Assembly: GCF_003325455.1 (NCBI RefSeq)
Contig: NZ_CP025198.1
Coordinates: forward strand, 124,001-188,000
Direction of reading: 5' to 3'
Source of the DNA: Acidipropionibacterium virtanenii
GTDB taxonomy: Bacteria > Actinomycetota > Actinomycetes > Propionibacteriales > Propionibacteriaceae
Length of the DNA: 64,000 bases
Part shown: positions 1 to 8,512 of the stretch, one piece after another
Layout: the number at the start of each line of letters is the position of its first letter
How positions within the stretch are numbered: position 1 is the stretch's first letter
Program-made: the position numbers and the translations under genes
The notes under the pieces: model-generated
Database searches by the model: none
Seen by the model: only the letters and a program-made list of their open reading frames with translations
Told to the model about the DNA's origin: nothing

Positions 1-1442
1 CCCCCGAGGACGAGGTGGCCGACGGCGCCGGCGATCGACACCACCAGGGCGGTCCAGCGGATCCACGCGTTCCAGGAGGGAGCGTAGGTCGCCATCAGGT
101 GGAATCCCCAGAAGCCGGTGAAGGCGAAGGCCACCGCCAGGGTGATCCGCTTGAGCAGGGCCGCGGTCCGGCCGTCCGACCCACGGGGCCAGATCTCGGC
201 CGCACCGGAGGCGATCGTCCCGCCGATCAGCGGGGCGAGGGCCACGGTGTAGTAGGGGTGGATGGTGCCCTCCATGAAGCTGAACACCGCCGTGGTGGTG
301 AGCAGCGAGCCGCCCCACAGGATCAGACCGGCGCGCGAGCGGTCCGCGAGCGGACGGCGTCCGCAGCTGATGAGCCCGGCCACCAGGAGCAGCGCGGTCG
401 CGGGCAGCAGCCAGCTGATCTCGGCGGCGAAGGAGGAGTTGAACATCCTCAGCAGGCCGGTGGAGCCGCCGAAGCTTCCGCCGCCGCCCCCGCCGTTCCC
501 GGCGCCGCTGAAGATCCGGCCGAGGCCGTTGTAGCCCATCGCCAGTTCCCACAGCGAGTTGTTCGTCGAGCCGCCGATGTAGGGACGCGACGACGCCGGC
601 CACACCGCGCACAGGGCGATCAGCCAGCCGGCCGAGACGATCATCGAGACCATCGCCGCCAGCAGATGCCAGATCCGCGTCCACCAGGAGCGCCTGGCGC
701 ACAGCAGGTACACCAGGGCCAGGGCCGGCAGGACCAGCAGGCCCTGCAGCATCTTGGTGAGGAAGGCCAGGCCGATCAGCCACCCGGCCCCCAGCATCCA
801 CCACAGGGCGCGACGTCCCCGGTCGGACTGCAGCGCCCGGACGATCATGTAGCCGGCCGCCGTGGTGCACAGCACCAGCATGGCGTCGGGGTTGTCGAAG
901 CGGAACATCATCGCCGCCACCGGCGTCACCGTGACGACGGCACCGGCCAGCAGACCGGCCCCGTGCCCGGACAGCCGTCGCACCGTGCCATAGGTGAGCG
1001 CGACCGTGGCGATGCCCATCAGGGCCTGGGGCAGCAGCAGACTGAAGCTGGAGAAGCCGAAGATGCGGGCCGAGGCGCCCATCACCCAGATGGCCGCAGG
1101 CGGCTTGTCCACGGTGATGGACAGCTGGGAGTCGAGGCTGGCCCACAGCCAGGCGCGCCAGCTCTGGGTGGCCGACTTCACACTGGCCGCGTAGAACTCG
1201 TTGGCGTATCCGGAGTTGGTGAGGTTGACGAGGTAGAGCAGGGCGGTCGCCACCATCAGCCCCCACAGGCCCGGACGGGCCCAGCGGGGGTCCTCGGTGC
1301 GGCCGAGGAATATCCGGGTGAACCGGTTACTGCCCGGTGCCGCGCGCCGCGGTCCCTCGGCCGAACCGGGGCCGGGCGGCGCCGCGGGAACGGGGGGCGC
1401 CGTCGATGCGGTGGGCGAGCTCACCGCAGGTGCGTATGTCAT
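1..1442 (-). CDS. Glycosyltransferase family 39 (ArnT/PMT-like) membrane protein, 3' end cut by window
   Basis: The gene reads leftwards and runs off the window edge with about 480 codons visible. The N-terminus is Pro/Ala-rich for about 45 residues, then come hydrophobic helices and a first periplasmic loop (NSGYANEFYAASVKSA, then DKPPAAIWVMG) typical of actinobacterial GT39 proteins, followed by FRFDNPDAMLVL. A glycine run (GGGGGGSFGG) lies near positions 450-500, as is common in this group. Family members transfer mannose or other sugars from a polyprenyl phosphate donor on the outer membrane face. The start is ATG at 1442 with a GGAAGGA ribosome site about 8 bases upstream. Substrate and acceptor cannot be told. 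It is downstream of, and co-oriented with, the histidine kinase, separated by a palindrome. Confidence 0.85.
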   Translation of the reverse strand, partial: MTYAPAVSSPTASTAPPVPAAPPGPGSAEGPRRAAPGSNRFTRIFLGRTEDPRWARPGLWGLMVATALLYLVNLTNSGYANEFYAASVKSATQSWRAWLWASLDSQLSITVDKPPAAIWVMGASARIFGFSSFSLLLPQALMGIATVALTYGTVRRLSGHGAGLLAGAVVTVTPVAAMMFRFDNPDAMLVLCTTAAGYMIVRALQSDRGRRALWWMLGAGWLIGLAFLTKMLQGLLVLPALALVYLLCARRSWWTRIWHLLAAMVSMIVSAGWLIALCAVWPASSRPYIGGSTNNSLWELAMGYNGLGRIFSGAGNGGGGGGSFGGSTGLLRMFNSSFAAEISWLLPATALLLVAGLISCGRRPLADRSRAGLILWGGSLLTTTAVFSFMEGTIHPYYTVALAPLIGGTIASGAAEIWPRGSDGRTAALLKRITLAVAFAFTGFWGFHLMATYAPSWNAWIRWTALVVSIAGAVGHLVLG

Positions 1443-1582
1443 GGGTCATCCTTCCGCAGACGCGCCTGAGTGCCAGGCGGCCGTCGTCATCCAGAAGTCT
1501 GGAAAAACGCACTGTGCGAAATCTGTGATCCGAGTGTGGTGAGCGGATGAGCCGGGCCGTGGTCGCCGATGACACGACAGCG

Positions 1583-1638
1583 CGCCAGAGTCTGAACGCA
1601 GCGCCAGGAATACCTGGCGCGTCGTGCAGACTCTGGCG
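1583..1638. repeat. Intergenic palindrome, family A copy 1
   Basis: Outer arms CGCCAGAGTCTG and its exact complement (1583-1594 / 1627-1638) enclose a second palindrome at 1601-1620 with 8-bp arms GCGCCAGG / CCTGGCGC around AATA. There is no T-run on either side, so it is not a standard intrinsic terminator. The same design recurs at 12404-12471, and the inner core also recurs in the family D palindromes at 22.0 and 23.1 kb. Confidence 0.85.
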
Positions 1639-1718
1639 TTGCGTGGGAACAGGAGGGAGAGGTGGGGACAGGGGTGGAAGGGGGAGAGGGGCCACTGCGC
1701 CTCCACCGGGCGACGACG

Positions 1719-3086
1719 TCAGCGGGTCGGGCCCAGCGGCAGCACCGCGCGAACCCGGAAACCCTCATCGAGGGGGCCGGCCTCCAGCGTTCCGCCCATC
1801 GACGTCACCCGTTCGCGCATGCCCTGCAGACCGTGGCCCCGGCCGTCCCCCTGGACCGCGGCACCATGGCCGTCGTCAACCACCTCGATGGCGATCGTGG
1901 CCGCGCCGTAGCGCACGTCGACGCTCGCCCGGGCGGTCGGGCCGGCGTGCTTGAGGACGTTGGTGACGGCCTCCTGGACCACCCGGTAGGCGGTCAGGCC
2001 CAGCGCCTGGGAGACCTCGGGGGGCCGGCCCGCGACGCTCAGCGTGATCCGCTCGCCGGAGTGATCGACCAGCCCGGGGATCTCGGCCAGGCCTGGCGAG
2101 GGGGAGTACTGCGCGCCCTCCTCCGGGTCCTGGCGCAGCACCCCCACGATGCGTCGCATCTCGACCAGGGCGTCCCTGCCGGTGTCGGCGATCGTGTCCA
2201 GCACCTCGATGCCCTTCTCGGGCTTCTTGACCGCCAGCGCCTTGCCCCCCTCCGCCTGGACGATCATCACCGACAGGGAGTGGGCGACGATGTCGTGCAG
2301 CTCGCGGGCGATCTCGTTGCGGGTGCGCTCCTCGGCGACCCGGGAGGACTGCTCGCGCTCGGCGAGGATGGCCCGGTAGCGCTGGGCCTTGGCGAACCTC
2401 TGCTGGGACTCGATGAGCGCCGCCTCGCGGATCCGCCGACCGATGGCGTAGGGGGTGAGCACCAGACCGGCGCACACCGTCACCGCCAGGAACCAGAGCA
2501 CCCACGGGGCGCCCGTCGAGGCGTCGTAGTCGGCGGTGAGCGCGCCCTTCCAGCGGGTGGGCCCCAGGATCGCCCCGGCCGCGCCGAACCACAGCACCAG
2601 CCGGGACTCGTGGCCGGTCACCCAGCGGGCGACCGTGTAGGAGGCCACCGGAATGGTGAGGATCGACAGCACGGGGAAGGGCACGAACACGAACTGGGTG
2701 AAGGCCCCTGCGACGAGGATCGCCATCATCACCAGGGGATTCTCCCGGCGGACGGTCAACGACCCCACCATCACCGCCGAACTCACCAGGGCCGCTATGT
2801 ACTCCGGGCTGGGGTAGATGGTCACCGCGGTGAGGTAGGGCACGACGGTGAGCACGGTGAGGAAGATGACGATCGTGATGTCGAACCACAGGGCCCGCTC
2901 GGAGTCCTGGGGGCGGCCATCGTCGATCTCCGGGTTGAGCACCTCTTCCATGCCGGGGATGGAGAGCTGCTCCTGGGCCGGGGCGCCGCGACCGGCGGTG
3001 AATCTGGTCAGGCGCGCGCGAACCCCGCTCCCGGACCGTTGCTGGGGCGCGGGAGCCGAGACCGCACGACCGCTTCCACTCATCAT
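1719..3086 (-). CDS. Sensor histidine kinase, HisKA_3/HATPase type
   Basis: Two-component sensor kinase of the NarL-partner class. From the ATG at 3086 it has 455 residues: a disordered N-terminus, a block of membrane helices at about residues 68-215, a linker helix, then the dimerisation/phosphoacceptor motif RNEIARELHDIVAHSLS with the likely phosphorylated His at 264, and a C-terminal ATPase domain (EAVTNVLKHAG as N-box, VVDDGHG as G1, GHGLQGMRERV as G2). The start is uncertain: TAGACT lies just upstream of the paired ATG codons, suggesting a leaderless transcript beginning at 3086 or 3083; an upstream in-frame start at 3110 is possible. No response regulator is adjacent, so its partner lies elsewhere. 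Signal unknown. Confidence 0.85.
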   Translation of the reverse strand: MMSGSGRAVSAPAPQQRSGSGVRARLTRFTAGRGAPAQEQLSIPGMEEVLNPEIDDGRPQDSERALWFDITIVIFLTVLTVVPYLTAVTIYPSPEYIAALVSSAVMVGSLTVRRENPLVMMAILVAGAFTQFVFVPFPVLSILTIPVASYTVARWVTGHESRLVLWFGAAGAILGPTRWKGALTADYDASTGAPWVLWFLAVTVCAGLVLTPYAIGRRIREAALIESQQRFAKAQRYRAILAEREQSSRVAEERTRNEIARELHDIVAHSLSVMIVQAEGGKALAVKKPEKGIEVLDTIADTGRDALVEMRRIVGVLRQDPEEGAQYSPSPGLAEIPGLVDHSGERITLSVAGRPPEVSQALGLTAYRVVQEAVTNVLKHAGPTARASVDVRYGAATIAIEVVDDGHGAAVQGDGRGHGLQGMRERVTSMGGTLEAGPLDEGFRVRAVLPLGPTR

Positions 3087-3176
3087 CGCCAGTCTATGGA
3101 GCCGTCTCAACGGTCAGGGCCGGTGCGCTCTCCGAAAATCCCGCTCGATGGGGCTCGCGGGTCAGATCCGGGCGGA

Positions 3177-3244
3177 GGATCCGCTCCCAACACGCCGTCG
3201 CGCAGCTCCGGCGAGCGCCACGACGGCGTGTTGGGAGCAGATCC
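3177..3244. repeat. Intergenic palindrome, family B copy 1, in a divergent spacer
   Basis: The arms at 3177-3200 and 3221-3244 match at 23 of 24 positions; the core is TCCCAACACGCCGTC. It sits between the divergently transcribed kinase and galE, where a terminator would serve no gene. The same core, with different outer bases that nevertheless pair with each other, recurs at 62.5 kb. The rest of the spacer (3087-3395) holds a possible galE promoter (TAGGAT near 3350) and nothing else recognisable. Confidence 0.85.
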
Positions 3245-3395
3245 CCCAGTGTCAAGGGCCCGACGTCGTCGGATCCAGCCAGGTCCCGGCGGAGCGAGGC
3301 GGCCCCGTCTGGTCCCGGGCGGCCCCGTCCGGCCCCGGGCGGGTCCGTAGGATAGCCACGGACACCTGACCAGCGACGAAAGGCATGGGTCACAG

Positions 3396-4385
3396 ATGAG
3401 GATCCTCATCACGGGCGGAGCGGGATATATCGGGTCGACGGTCGGTTCGGCCTGTGAGGAGGCCGGCCACGAGGTGGCGGTCCTCGACGACCTGTCGGCG
3501 GGGCGCCGCGAGTTCGTCGGAGATCGCACCTTCTACGAGGGGGACATCGCCGACCAGGCCCTTCTGGACAGGGTCTTCACCGAGAACCGGATCGACGCCG
3601 TGGTGCACTGCGCCGCCAAGATCATCGTGCCGGAATCCGTCACCGAGCCGCTGGCGTACTACGGCAACAATGTCGGCAAGACGGTGAAGCTGCTGGAGGG
3701 GATGGCGCGCAACGGTGTGAACCGGGTGCTGTTCTCCTCCTCCGCGTCGATCTACGCCACCGACGCCGAGTTCAAGGTGACTGAGCAGTCCGCGCTGGAT
3801 CCGGGCTCGCCCTACGCCACCACCAAGTTCATGGTGGAGTACATCCTGCGCGACGCCGCCCACGCCTCCGATCTCAAGGCCCTGTCGCTGCGGTACTTCA
3901 ACCCCATCGGTTCAGACCCGAAGCTGCGCACCGGGCAGCAGATCGAGCACCCCACCCATGTGCTGGGCAAGATGATCGACGCTTGGCTGGAGAAGTCCAC
4001 CTTCACCGTCACCGGTGTGGAATGGCCCACCCGCGACGGATCGGGCATCCGCGACTTCATCCACGTCTGGGATCTGGCGAAGGCCCACGTGGCCGCCCTG
4101 GAGCATCTCGACGAGGTGACCGCCGAGGAGCCCTACCAGGTCTTCAACATCGGTACCGGCAACGGCGTCACCGTCAAGGAGCTCGTCGACGCCTTCCAGG
4201 AGGGCACCGGCCAGCCGCTCGATGTCGTCTACGGCCCGCCGCGCCCCGGCGACGTCGCCGGCGCCTACACCGTCTCCCACCGCGCCAAGGATCTGCTCGG
4301 CTGGACAGCCGAGCTCACCCCGGCCGACGGCATCCGCGACGCCATCGCCTGGCTGCCGGAGCGCAAGAAGAAGCTGGGCTACTGA
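3396..4385 (+). CDS. galE: UDP-glucose 4-epimerase
   Basis: Interconverts UDP-glucose and UDP-galactose in the cytosol (Leloir pathway, wall and capsule sugar supply). The 329-residue length is normal. The Rossmann motif GGAGYIG is at residues 7-13, the catalytic Tyr140-x3-Lys144 in SPYATTK, and the serine-rich strand LFSSSASIY precedes it as in extended short-chain epimerases. The C-terminal half carries the sugar-binding region (RYFNPIG, then RDGSGIRDFIHVWDLA). ATG at 3396 is the only good start; AAAGG lies rather far upstream (about 13 bases). A 55-codon membrane ORF follows 28 bases downstream and may be cotranscribed. Confidence 0.95.
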   Translation: MRILITGGAGYIGSTVGSACEEAGHEVAVLDDLSAGRREFVGDRTFYEGDIADQALLDRVFTENRIDAVVHCAAKIIVPESVTEPLAYYGNNVGKTVKLLEGMARNGVNRVLFSSSASIYATDAEFKVTEQSALDPGSPYATTKFMVEYILRDAAHASDLKALSLRYFNPIGSDPKLRTGQQIEHPTHVLGKMIDAWLEKSTFTVTGVEWPTRDGSGIRDFIHVWDLAKAHVAALEHLDEVTAEEPYQVFNIGTGNGVTVKELVDAFQEGTGQPLDVVYGPPRPGDVAGAYTVSHRAKDLLGWTAELTPADGIRDAIAWLPERKKKLGY

Positions 4386-4413
4386 GCCCTACTGAGTCCA
4401 GGACGGTGGAGCG

Positions 4414-4581
4414 ATGGATCTTCTGAGACGCCACAAATTTCTCACCGCACTCGCCGCGATCACCCTCGGCGCGATGGTGGGCGGGCGCATCGGCGCCCAC
4501 CGCAGCCATCAGCGCGCCGAGCTGTGGGCGGTGGCCACCGAGGGAGTCCGCTCTGCGGATCCCCGGCCCAGGTGGTTCTGA
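4414..4581 (+). CDS. Small single-pass membrane protein, unknown
   Basis: A 55-residue ORF starting at ATG 4414, preceded by GGTGGAG. It begins MDLLRRHKF, then has one hydrophobic segment (about residues 10-26) rich in Ala and Gly and including GAMVGGRIG, then a short polar tail ending PRPRWF. It follows galE by 28 bases in the same direction and is followed by a strong hairpin, consistent with being the last gene of a galE transcript. No family recognised. Support comes from start context, hydrophobic pattern and position only. Confidence 0.55.
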   Translation: MDLLRRHKFLTALAAITLGAMVGGRIGAHRSHQRAELWAVATEGVRSADPRPRWF

Positions 4582-4594
4582 GCCGCTCCCTCGT

Positions 4595-4632
4595 CTCACC
4601 GTCGGCCGCGCAAATGCACGGCCGACGGTGAG
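4595..4632. terminator. Perfect 14-bp hairpin after the galE unit
   Basis: Arms CTCACCGTCGGCCG and its exact complement (4595-4608, 4619-4632) with a 10-base loop, starting 13 bases after the small membrane gene. There is no U-tract, as is frequent for actinobacterial terminators. Its placement at the end of a transcript supports termination. Confidence 0.65.
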
Positions 4633-4946
4633 GAAATCTCCTCGAAGGAGAAATCTCATCCGCCGATGTGGAGTGATGACCGATATCGTTATCGGACGAA
4701 CATCAACTGCACTGAATCCCAGCCACCCCGCCAGCGGCCAGGAGTGCATTGAATGCGCGTATTGATTCAGGGGCCAGGACGCTTATTGCGCCAGCCGCCA
4801 CGAGTTCCAAATATGCGGCGTAGCATGGCTTGTCCCGGGTTTGATATTGAGCGGGCGACGACGTGGTGGCACTCTCTGGATAGACGCCGACTATGGAGAA
4901 CTGCCCCACCTTCGTGTGGACTCGAAGGCTTGAGGTATGGCACTCA
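4633..4946. other. AT-richer spacer beside the IS630 remnant, possible gene debris
   Basis: Base composition drops relative to neighbours. On the minus strand one frame from about 4930 to 4703 translates as plausible protein (…CYAAYLELVAAGAISVLAPE…, ending AGGVAGIQCS), with a hydrophobic segment, but it has no start of its own and runs on from transposase antisense sequence. It could be the 3' remnant of a gene cut by the transposon. No other gene is visible. Confidence 0.3.
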
Positions 4947-6008
4947 TTAAACAAAATCGGTGTCTGACCGGGAAATTGGTAGGTGTTCGAAGTCGTAGTT
5001 GAAGGTGCGTCCTTGTACATACTGGGCGAATGTGTTGAAGGTCTGTTCCGGAGTGTCTCTCTGGAGGTTGGATATTTCTCTTTTCGCGGCGTTCCACACA
5101 TGCTCGGTGGGATTGTGGTCCGGAGCGTACGGAGGCAGGTAGATCGGTGTGATCCGGTCCAGGCATTCCCCGGGATCGTAAAGTGTCGTGAGAGCTTTGG
5201 CGTGGTGGAATCCCGCGTTGTCGAGGACGACGGTGATCTTCTCGGTGGCGGTGTCACGCTGGAGACGGGACATCGCCAGGGTGATGGTCTCGGCGTTCTG
5301 CTGGCCCTCGATCGGATATATCCGCATCTTCCCCGTGGTCAGGCTCAACGCGCCGAAGAAGGATTGGGCCGTCTTCGTGCGGTCCACGTAGATTTTCGTG
5401 CGCTGACCGCGGGGCAGCCACATGCGGCGGGTCTCGGCCTCGTGCTCGACCCGGACCTCGTCGATGGTGTACACCTCGTGGCCTTGGGCCAGCAGATCGG
5501 CGACCTGGTCCCGGATCTCGGCCATCCGGACGGTGATCGCGGCCTCGTCGCGGCGCTTGTCGAACGGGTCGGGCAGTTTGAAACTCATCCCGGCGAAGTG
5601 CATGAGCAGCTGGTAGGAGGAGTCTGATTCGTAGGTGACGCCGAACCTGGCCGATACGACGTCGGCGAGGGCGGGCACGTCCCAGAATTCCGCATCGATC
5701 CCGGCCTGCGAGGGTCTCTTTGCGAGGATCTCCTTCAGCTGGGTCTTCTGATCACGGGTGAGCTTTGCCGCGTTCTAGTTGCCGGCGTGGCCGGTCACCA
5801 CCGAGGCCAGGCGTTCCCGTTTCCAGTCGGCCAGCCAGCCGTTCACGGTCTTGCCGGTCCGGTCCACGAGATCGGCGACGATCCTGATATCAACACCCCG
5901 TGACATGTACAGAATCGCTTCGGCTTTCAATCGGATCAGGACGAGCGTATCGGATCGTTTCTTCCATCGTTTGAGGATGGCTACTTCCTCGTCGGTGACA
6001 TCGATCAT
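4947..6008 (-). pseudogene. IS630-family transposase interrupted by an amber codon
   Basis: Reading leftwards from 6008, the N-terminal helix-turn-helix part (77 codons, ending TGHAGN) reaches TAG at 5777-5775 and the same frame then continues without shift through NAAKLTRDQKTQLKEIL into the catalytic part. The DDE_3 motifs are intact: TIDEVRVE, VVLDNAGFHH and NPTEHVW, with WLPRGQ between the first two. Without the stop it would be about 353 residues, normal for IS630. So this is one gene broken by a single nonsense mutation; reinitiation at ATG 5678 could give only a catalytic fragment. Terminal inverted repeats could not be found by eye, so element ends are not given. Confidence 0.85.
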
Positions 6009-6113
6009 GATTGTCAGTCTATGTTGATTTCGACCAGCGTGTCCATAAACTGCGATGAATTATTTCTAGGAATCTTGAGGAATCCGGTCTTGTTTAATGT
6101 GGGCCATATCTCC

Positions 6114-6326
6114 TTAAAGGGTAGACGTTTTGGTCTCGTCCTTGCGTTTGGTCGGGCTCGTCAGTGCTATGGAAAGTGCCGCAAGTATTACAACCGTAAG
6201 GATTACTACTGCGAGCTTCGCGAGGGAAGTGCTGGAACCAAGCAGCGTAAGAATCAGTGTTATTATACTCGCAACGGCCGCGACTGAAATGGCGATTGTG
6301 ACTGATTCTGATCTCACGTGAATCAC
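6114..6326 (-). CDS. Small two-helix membrane protein, unknown
   Basis: 70 residues from GTG at 6326. Two hydrophobic segments (about residues 9-30 and 35-58, the latter LAKLAVVILTVVILAALSI) are followed by a charged tail ending TKRKDETKTSTL. Base composition is AT-richer than the surroundings, like the adjacent transposase, so it may have arrived with it. The ribosome site is weak. No family recognised; judged coding because the residue pattern is strongly membrane-like. Confidence 0.5.
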   Translation of the reverse strand: MIHVRSESVTIAISVAAVASIITLILTLLGSSTSLAKLAVVILTVVILAALSIALTSPTKRKDETKTSTL

Positions 6327-6587
6327 TCTTTTATGTATGCGTATTGATTATGTAATGTGGTAGATCCTCCTGTCTCCTTCTTCTGTGTCCTAACGGACTA
6401 CCTTCAGTCATCATTGCCGAGACTGTTCACAGGCGGCGTGGGGAGTCCATCAGGTTTTTCACGGGGCACTATGGGCTCTCGTCGCTGATCGTGGGCACGT
6501 CTGGAGAGATCAGCGGTGAGGGTGGCAGGGGCCGGGGTTGATGATCTGGGGCATGGCCCGGGGCGCGGAAACCTGAGGGTCCATGGT
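6327..6587. other. Gene-free stretch upstream of the cys operon
   Basis: No convincing ORF, repeat or RNA is seen here. Minus-strand reading frames in it have Arg/Pro-rich, shadow-like composition. Confidence 0.4.
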
Positions 6588-6624
6588 CCTGAAATATGAG
6601 ACAATGTCTCATATAACAAAATTC
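6588..6624 (+). promoter_or_regulatory. cys operon promoter with a perfect operator-like palindrome
   Basis: ATATGAGACA and its exact complement flank a single A (6594-6614). The palindrome fills the spacer of a possible promoter (-35 CCTGAA at 6588, -10 TATAAC at 6612, 18-base spacer), so a bound dimer would block polymerase. The form suits a TetR/McbR-like or Rrf2-type sulfur regulator, but which one is inference. No regulator gene is adjacent. Confidence 0.6.
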
Positions 6625-6663
6625 TCTTGGCGGACGGGGCTGTCCCGTGCGAGGGTGTCAGGC

Positions 6664-6753
6664 ATGCAGATCGAGTTCGGCGAACACACCGCGGCCCACG
6701 GCCGTGGCGCTGTGGCGCGCCTGACCACCTGCATGTGTCGGATGTGTTGCTGA
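6664..6753 (+). CDS. Cysteine-rich leader peptide (candidate attenuator) of the cys operon
   Basis: A 29-codon ORF with GAGGG about 8 bases before its ATG, lying between the promoter and cysH. Four of its last seven residues are cysteine (CMCRMCC, then TGA), strongly biased for so short a peptide. In mycobacteria, cysteine-rich short ORFs upstream of sulfur genes act as cysteine-responsive attenuators: ribosomes stall at Cys codons when cysteine is scarce and expose the downstream gene. Downstream lie a 7-bp hairpin (CCGGGCG / CGCCCGG, about 6776-6794) and pyrimidine-rich stretches that could mask the cysH ribosome site. The function is inferred from composition and position. Confidence 0.65.
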   Translation: MQIEFGEHTAAHGRGAVARLTTCMCRMCC

Positions 6754-6863
6754 TAACCGCGTCCGACTTCCTTCCGGGCGCGTGACGCCCGGACCTCACC
6801 TGGTGTGCCTCCAGCCGCACACGCCCCGGATCTCACGTGCCCCACACCCACAGGGGGACATCC

Positions 6864-7589
6864 GTGAAATCCAGCCCCACACAATTACGGCCGGCGAGAA
6901 ACACCGTCGAACTCCAGATTCTGGCTGAGCAGGCACAGGCCAGATTCGCCGACGCCACCGCCTCCGACGTCCTCGAGTGGGCCTCCGAGGAGTTCGGCGC
7001 TTACCTGGCCGTGGCCTGCTCGATGGCCGCCGACACGATCCTGCCGGCCCTGGTGAGCCGGACCAGCCCCGGCGTCGACGTCCTCTTCCTCGACACCGGC
7101 TACCACTTCCCCGAGACCATCGGGACCCGGGACGCGCTCAAGCAGGCCTTCGACGTCACCATCGTCGACGTCACTCCCGCCCACACCGTCGCCGAGCAGG
7201 ACGCCGCCCACGGCAAGGACCTCTTCGCCCGCAACCCCGGGCTGTGCTGCCGGATGCGCAAGGTGGAGCCTCTCGCCGAGCAGCTGGCCGGCTACGAGGC
7301 CTGGGTCACCGGGATCCGCCGCGAGGACAACGCCCTGCGGGCCGACGCCCAGCTCGTCGAGTGGGATCAGACCCACCAGATGATCAAACTCAACCCCATC
7401 GCGGCATGGTCCTTCGACGACGTCCTGAGCTTCGCCTCCGAGCACGGCGTCCCGGTGAACCCCCTGCTCACCGACGGCTACCCGTCCATCGGCTGCGCCC
7501 CCTGCACGCGGCGCGTCGCTCCCGGAGAAGACCCCAGAGCCGGCCGATGGGCCGGGCTGGCCAAGACAGAATGCGGGATCCACCTGTGA
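6864..7589 (+). CDS. cysH: Adenylylsulfate (APS) reductase, assimilatory
   Basis: Reduces activated sulfate to sulfite using thioredoxin or glutaredoxin. The cysteine pairs Cys128-Cys129 (GLCCRMRK) and Cys211-x2-Cys214 (IGCAPCTR) mark the 4Fe-4S class that uses APS directly; the catalytic cysteine is Cys237 in the C-terminal ECGIHL. No APS kinase gene is in the operon, consistent with this. I chose GTG 6864 because GGGGGA stands 5 bases before it; an in-frame GTG at 6837 lacks such a site. The 241-residue length is normal. The stop overlaps the cysD start (GTGA), implying translational coupling. Likely regulated by the upstream operator and leader peptide. Confidence 0.93.
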   Translation: MKSSPTQLRPARNTVELQILAEQAQARFADATASDVLEWASEEFGAYLAVACSMAADTILPALVSRTSPGVDVLFLDTGYHFPETIGTRDALKQAFDVTIVDVTPAHTVAEQDAAHGKDLFARNPGLCCRMRKVEPLAEQLAGYEAWVTGIRREDNALRADAQLVEWDQTHQMIKLNPIAAWSFDDVLSFASEHGVPVNPLLTDGYPSIGCAPCTRRVAPGEDPRAGRWAGLAKTECGIHL

Positions 7590-8512
7590 CCACAGAACAG
7601 ACCATCCGACCTGCGACGCCGCGACTCACCCAGCTCGACCTGCTGGAGTCCGAGGCCATCCACATCTTCCGCGAGGTCACCGCCGAGTGCGAGCGCCCCG
7701 TCCTGCTGTTCAGCGGCGGCAAGGACTCGGTGGTGATGCTCCACCTGGCCGCAAAGGCCTTCTGGCCCGCGCCGATGCCCTTCCCGGTGATGCACGTGGA
7801 CACCGGCCACAACTTCCCCGAGGTGCTCGACTTCCGCGACGCCGCCGTGGAGCGACTCGGCCTGCGGCTGGTCGTCGAGAAGGTCCAGGACTGGATCGAC
7901 GACGGCCGGCTCGCCGAGCGCGCCGACGGCACCCGCAACCCGCTGCAGACCCAGCCGCTGCTGGAGGGGATCGCCAAGGGGAGGTTCGACGCCGTCTACG
8001 GCGGTGGACGCCGCGACGAGGAGAAGGCGCGCGCCAAGGAGCGCATCGTGAGCCTGCGCGACGGCTTCGGCCAGTGGGATCCGCGCAATCAGCGCCCCGA
8101 GCTGTGGAACCTGTACAACGCCCGGCACCGCCCCGGCGAGCATGTCCGGGTCTTCCCGCTGTCGAACTGGACCGAGCTCGACGTCTGGCGCTACATCGAG
8201 CGCGAGCAGATCGAGTTGCCGAGCATCTACTACGCCCACGACCGGCAGGTGTTCCGCCGTGACGGCATGTGGCTGCCGGTCGGCCCCGTGACCGAGCCGC
8301 GCGACGGCGAGCAGGTCGTCACCCGGCACGTGCGCTACCGCACCGTCGGCGACATGTCATGCACCGGTGCCGTCGAGTCCGACGCGGACAACGTCCACGA
8401 CGTCGTCGTCGAGGTGGCCGCCACCACGCTCACCGAGCGGGGCGCCACCCGGGCCGACGACCGCATCTCCGAGGCCGCCATGGAGGACCGCAAGAAGGAA
8501 GGGTATTTCTGA
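7586..8512 (+). CDS. cysD: Sulfate adenylyltransferase small subunit
   Basis: ATP sulfurylase subunit that makes APS from sulfate and ATP, working with the CysN GTPase. 308 residues from GTG 7586, overlapping the cysH stop by four bases. The PP-loop SGGKDS is at residues 43-48; PVMHVDTGHNFPEV and YGGGRRDEEKARAKER are family signatures, and the C-terminus has the usual NVHDVVVEVAATTLTERGATRADDR-type region (read from 8395 on). Its TGA overlaps the ATG of cysN, so the three cys genes are tightly coupled. Confidence 0.95.
   Translation: MTTEQTIRPATPRLTQLDLLESEAIHIFREVTAECERPVLLFSGGKDSVVMLHLAAKAFWPAPMPFPVMHVDTGHNFPEVLDFRDAAVERLGLRLVVEKVQDWIDDGRLAERADGTRNPLQTQPLLEGIAKGRFDAVYGGGRRDEEKARAKERIVSLRDGFGQWDPRNQRPELWNLYNARHRPGEHVRVFPLSNWTELDVWRYIEREQIELPSIYYAHDRQVFRRDGMWLPVGPVTEPRDGEQVVTRHVRYRTVGDMSCTGAVESDADNVHDVVVEVAATTLTERGATRADDRISEAAMEDRKKEGYF

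Noticed and set aside
15-1469. Long plus-strand ORF opposite the glycosyltransferase
   Set aside because: It is Gly/Arg/Gln/His-rich with no domain; the minus strand gives a proper GT39 protein with a ribosome site.
1662-3350. 562-codon plus-strand ORF
   Set aside because: Antisense shadow of the histidine kinase in high-GC DNA; low-complexity composition.
4703-5257. 184-codon minus-strand ORF as a complete gene
   Set aside because: Its first two thirds are a shifted frame of the IS630 transposase; only the tail might be gene debris.
4900-6060. Terminal inverted repeats of the IS630 element
   Set aside because: No convincing pair with TA flanks could be found by eye, so no element boundaries are given.
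6615-6863. SAM riboswitch in the cys leader
   Set aside because: No conserved SAM-I/II/IV core could be recognised; the Cys-rich ORF explains the leader better.
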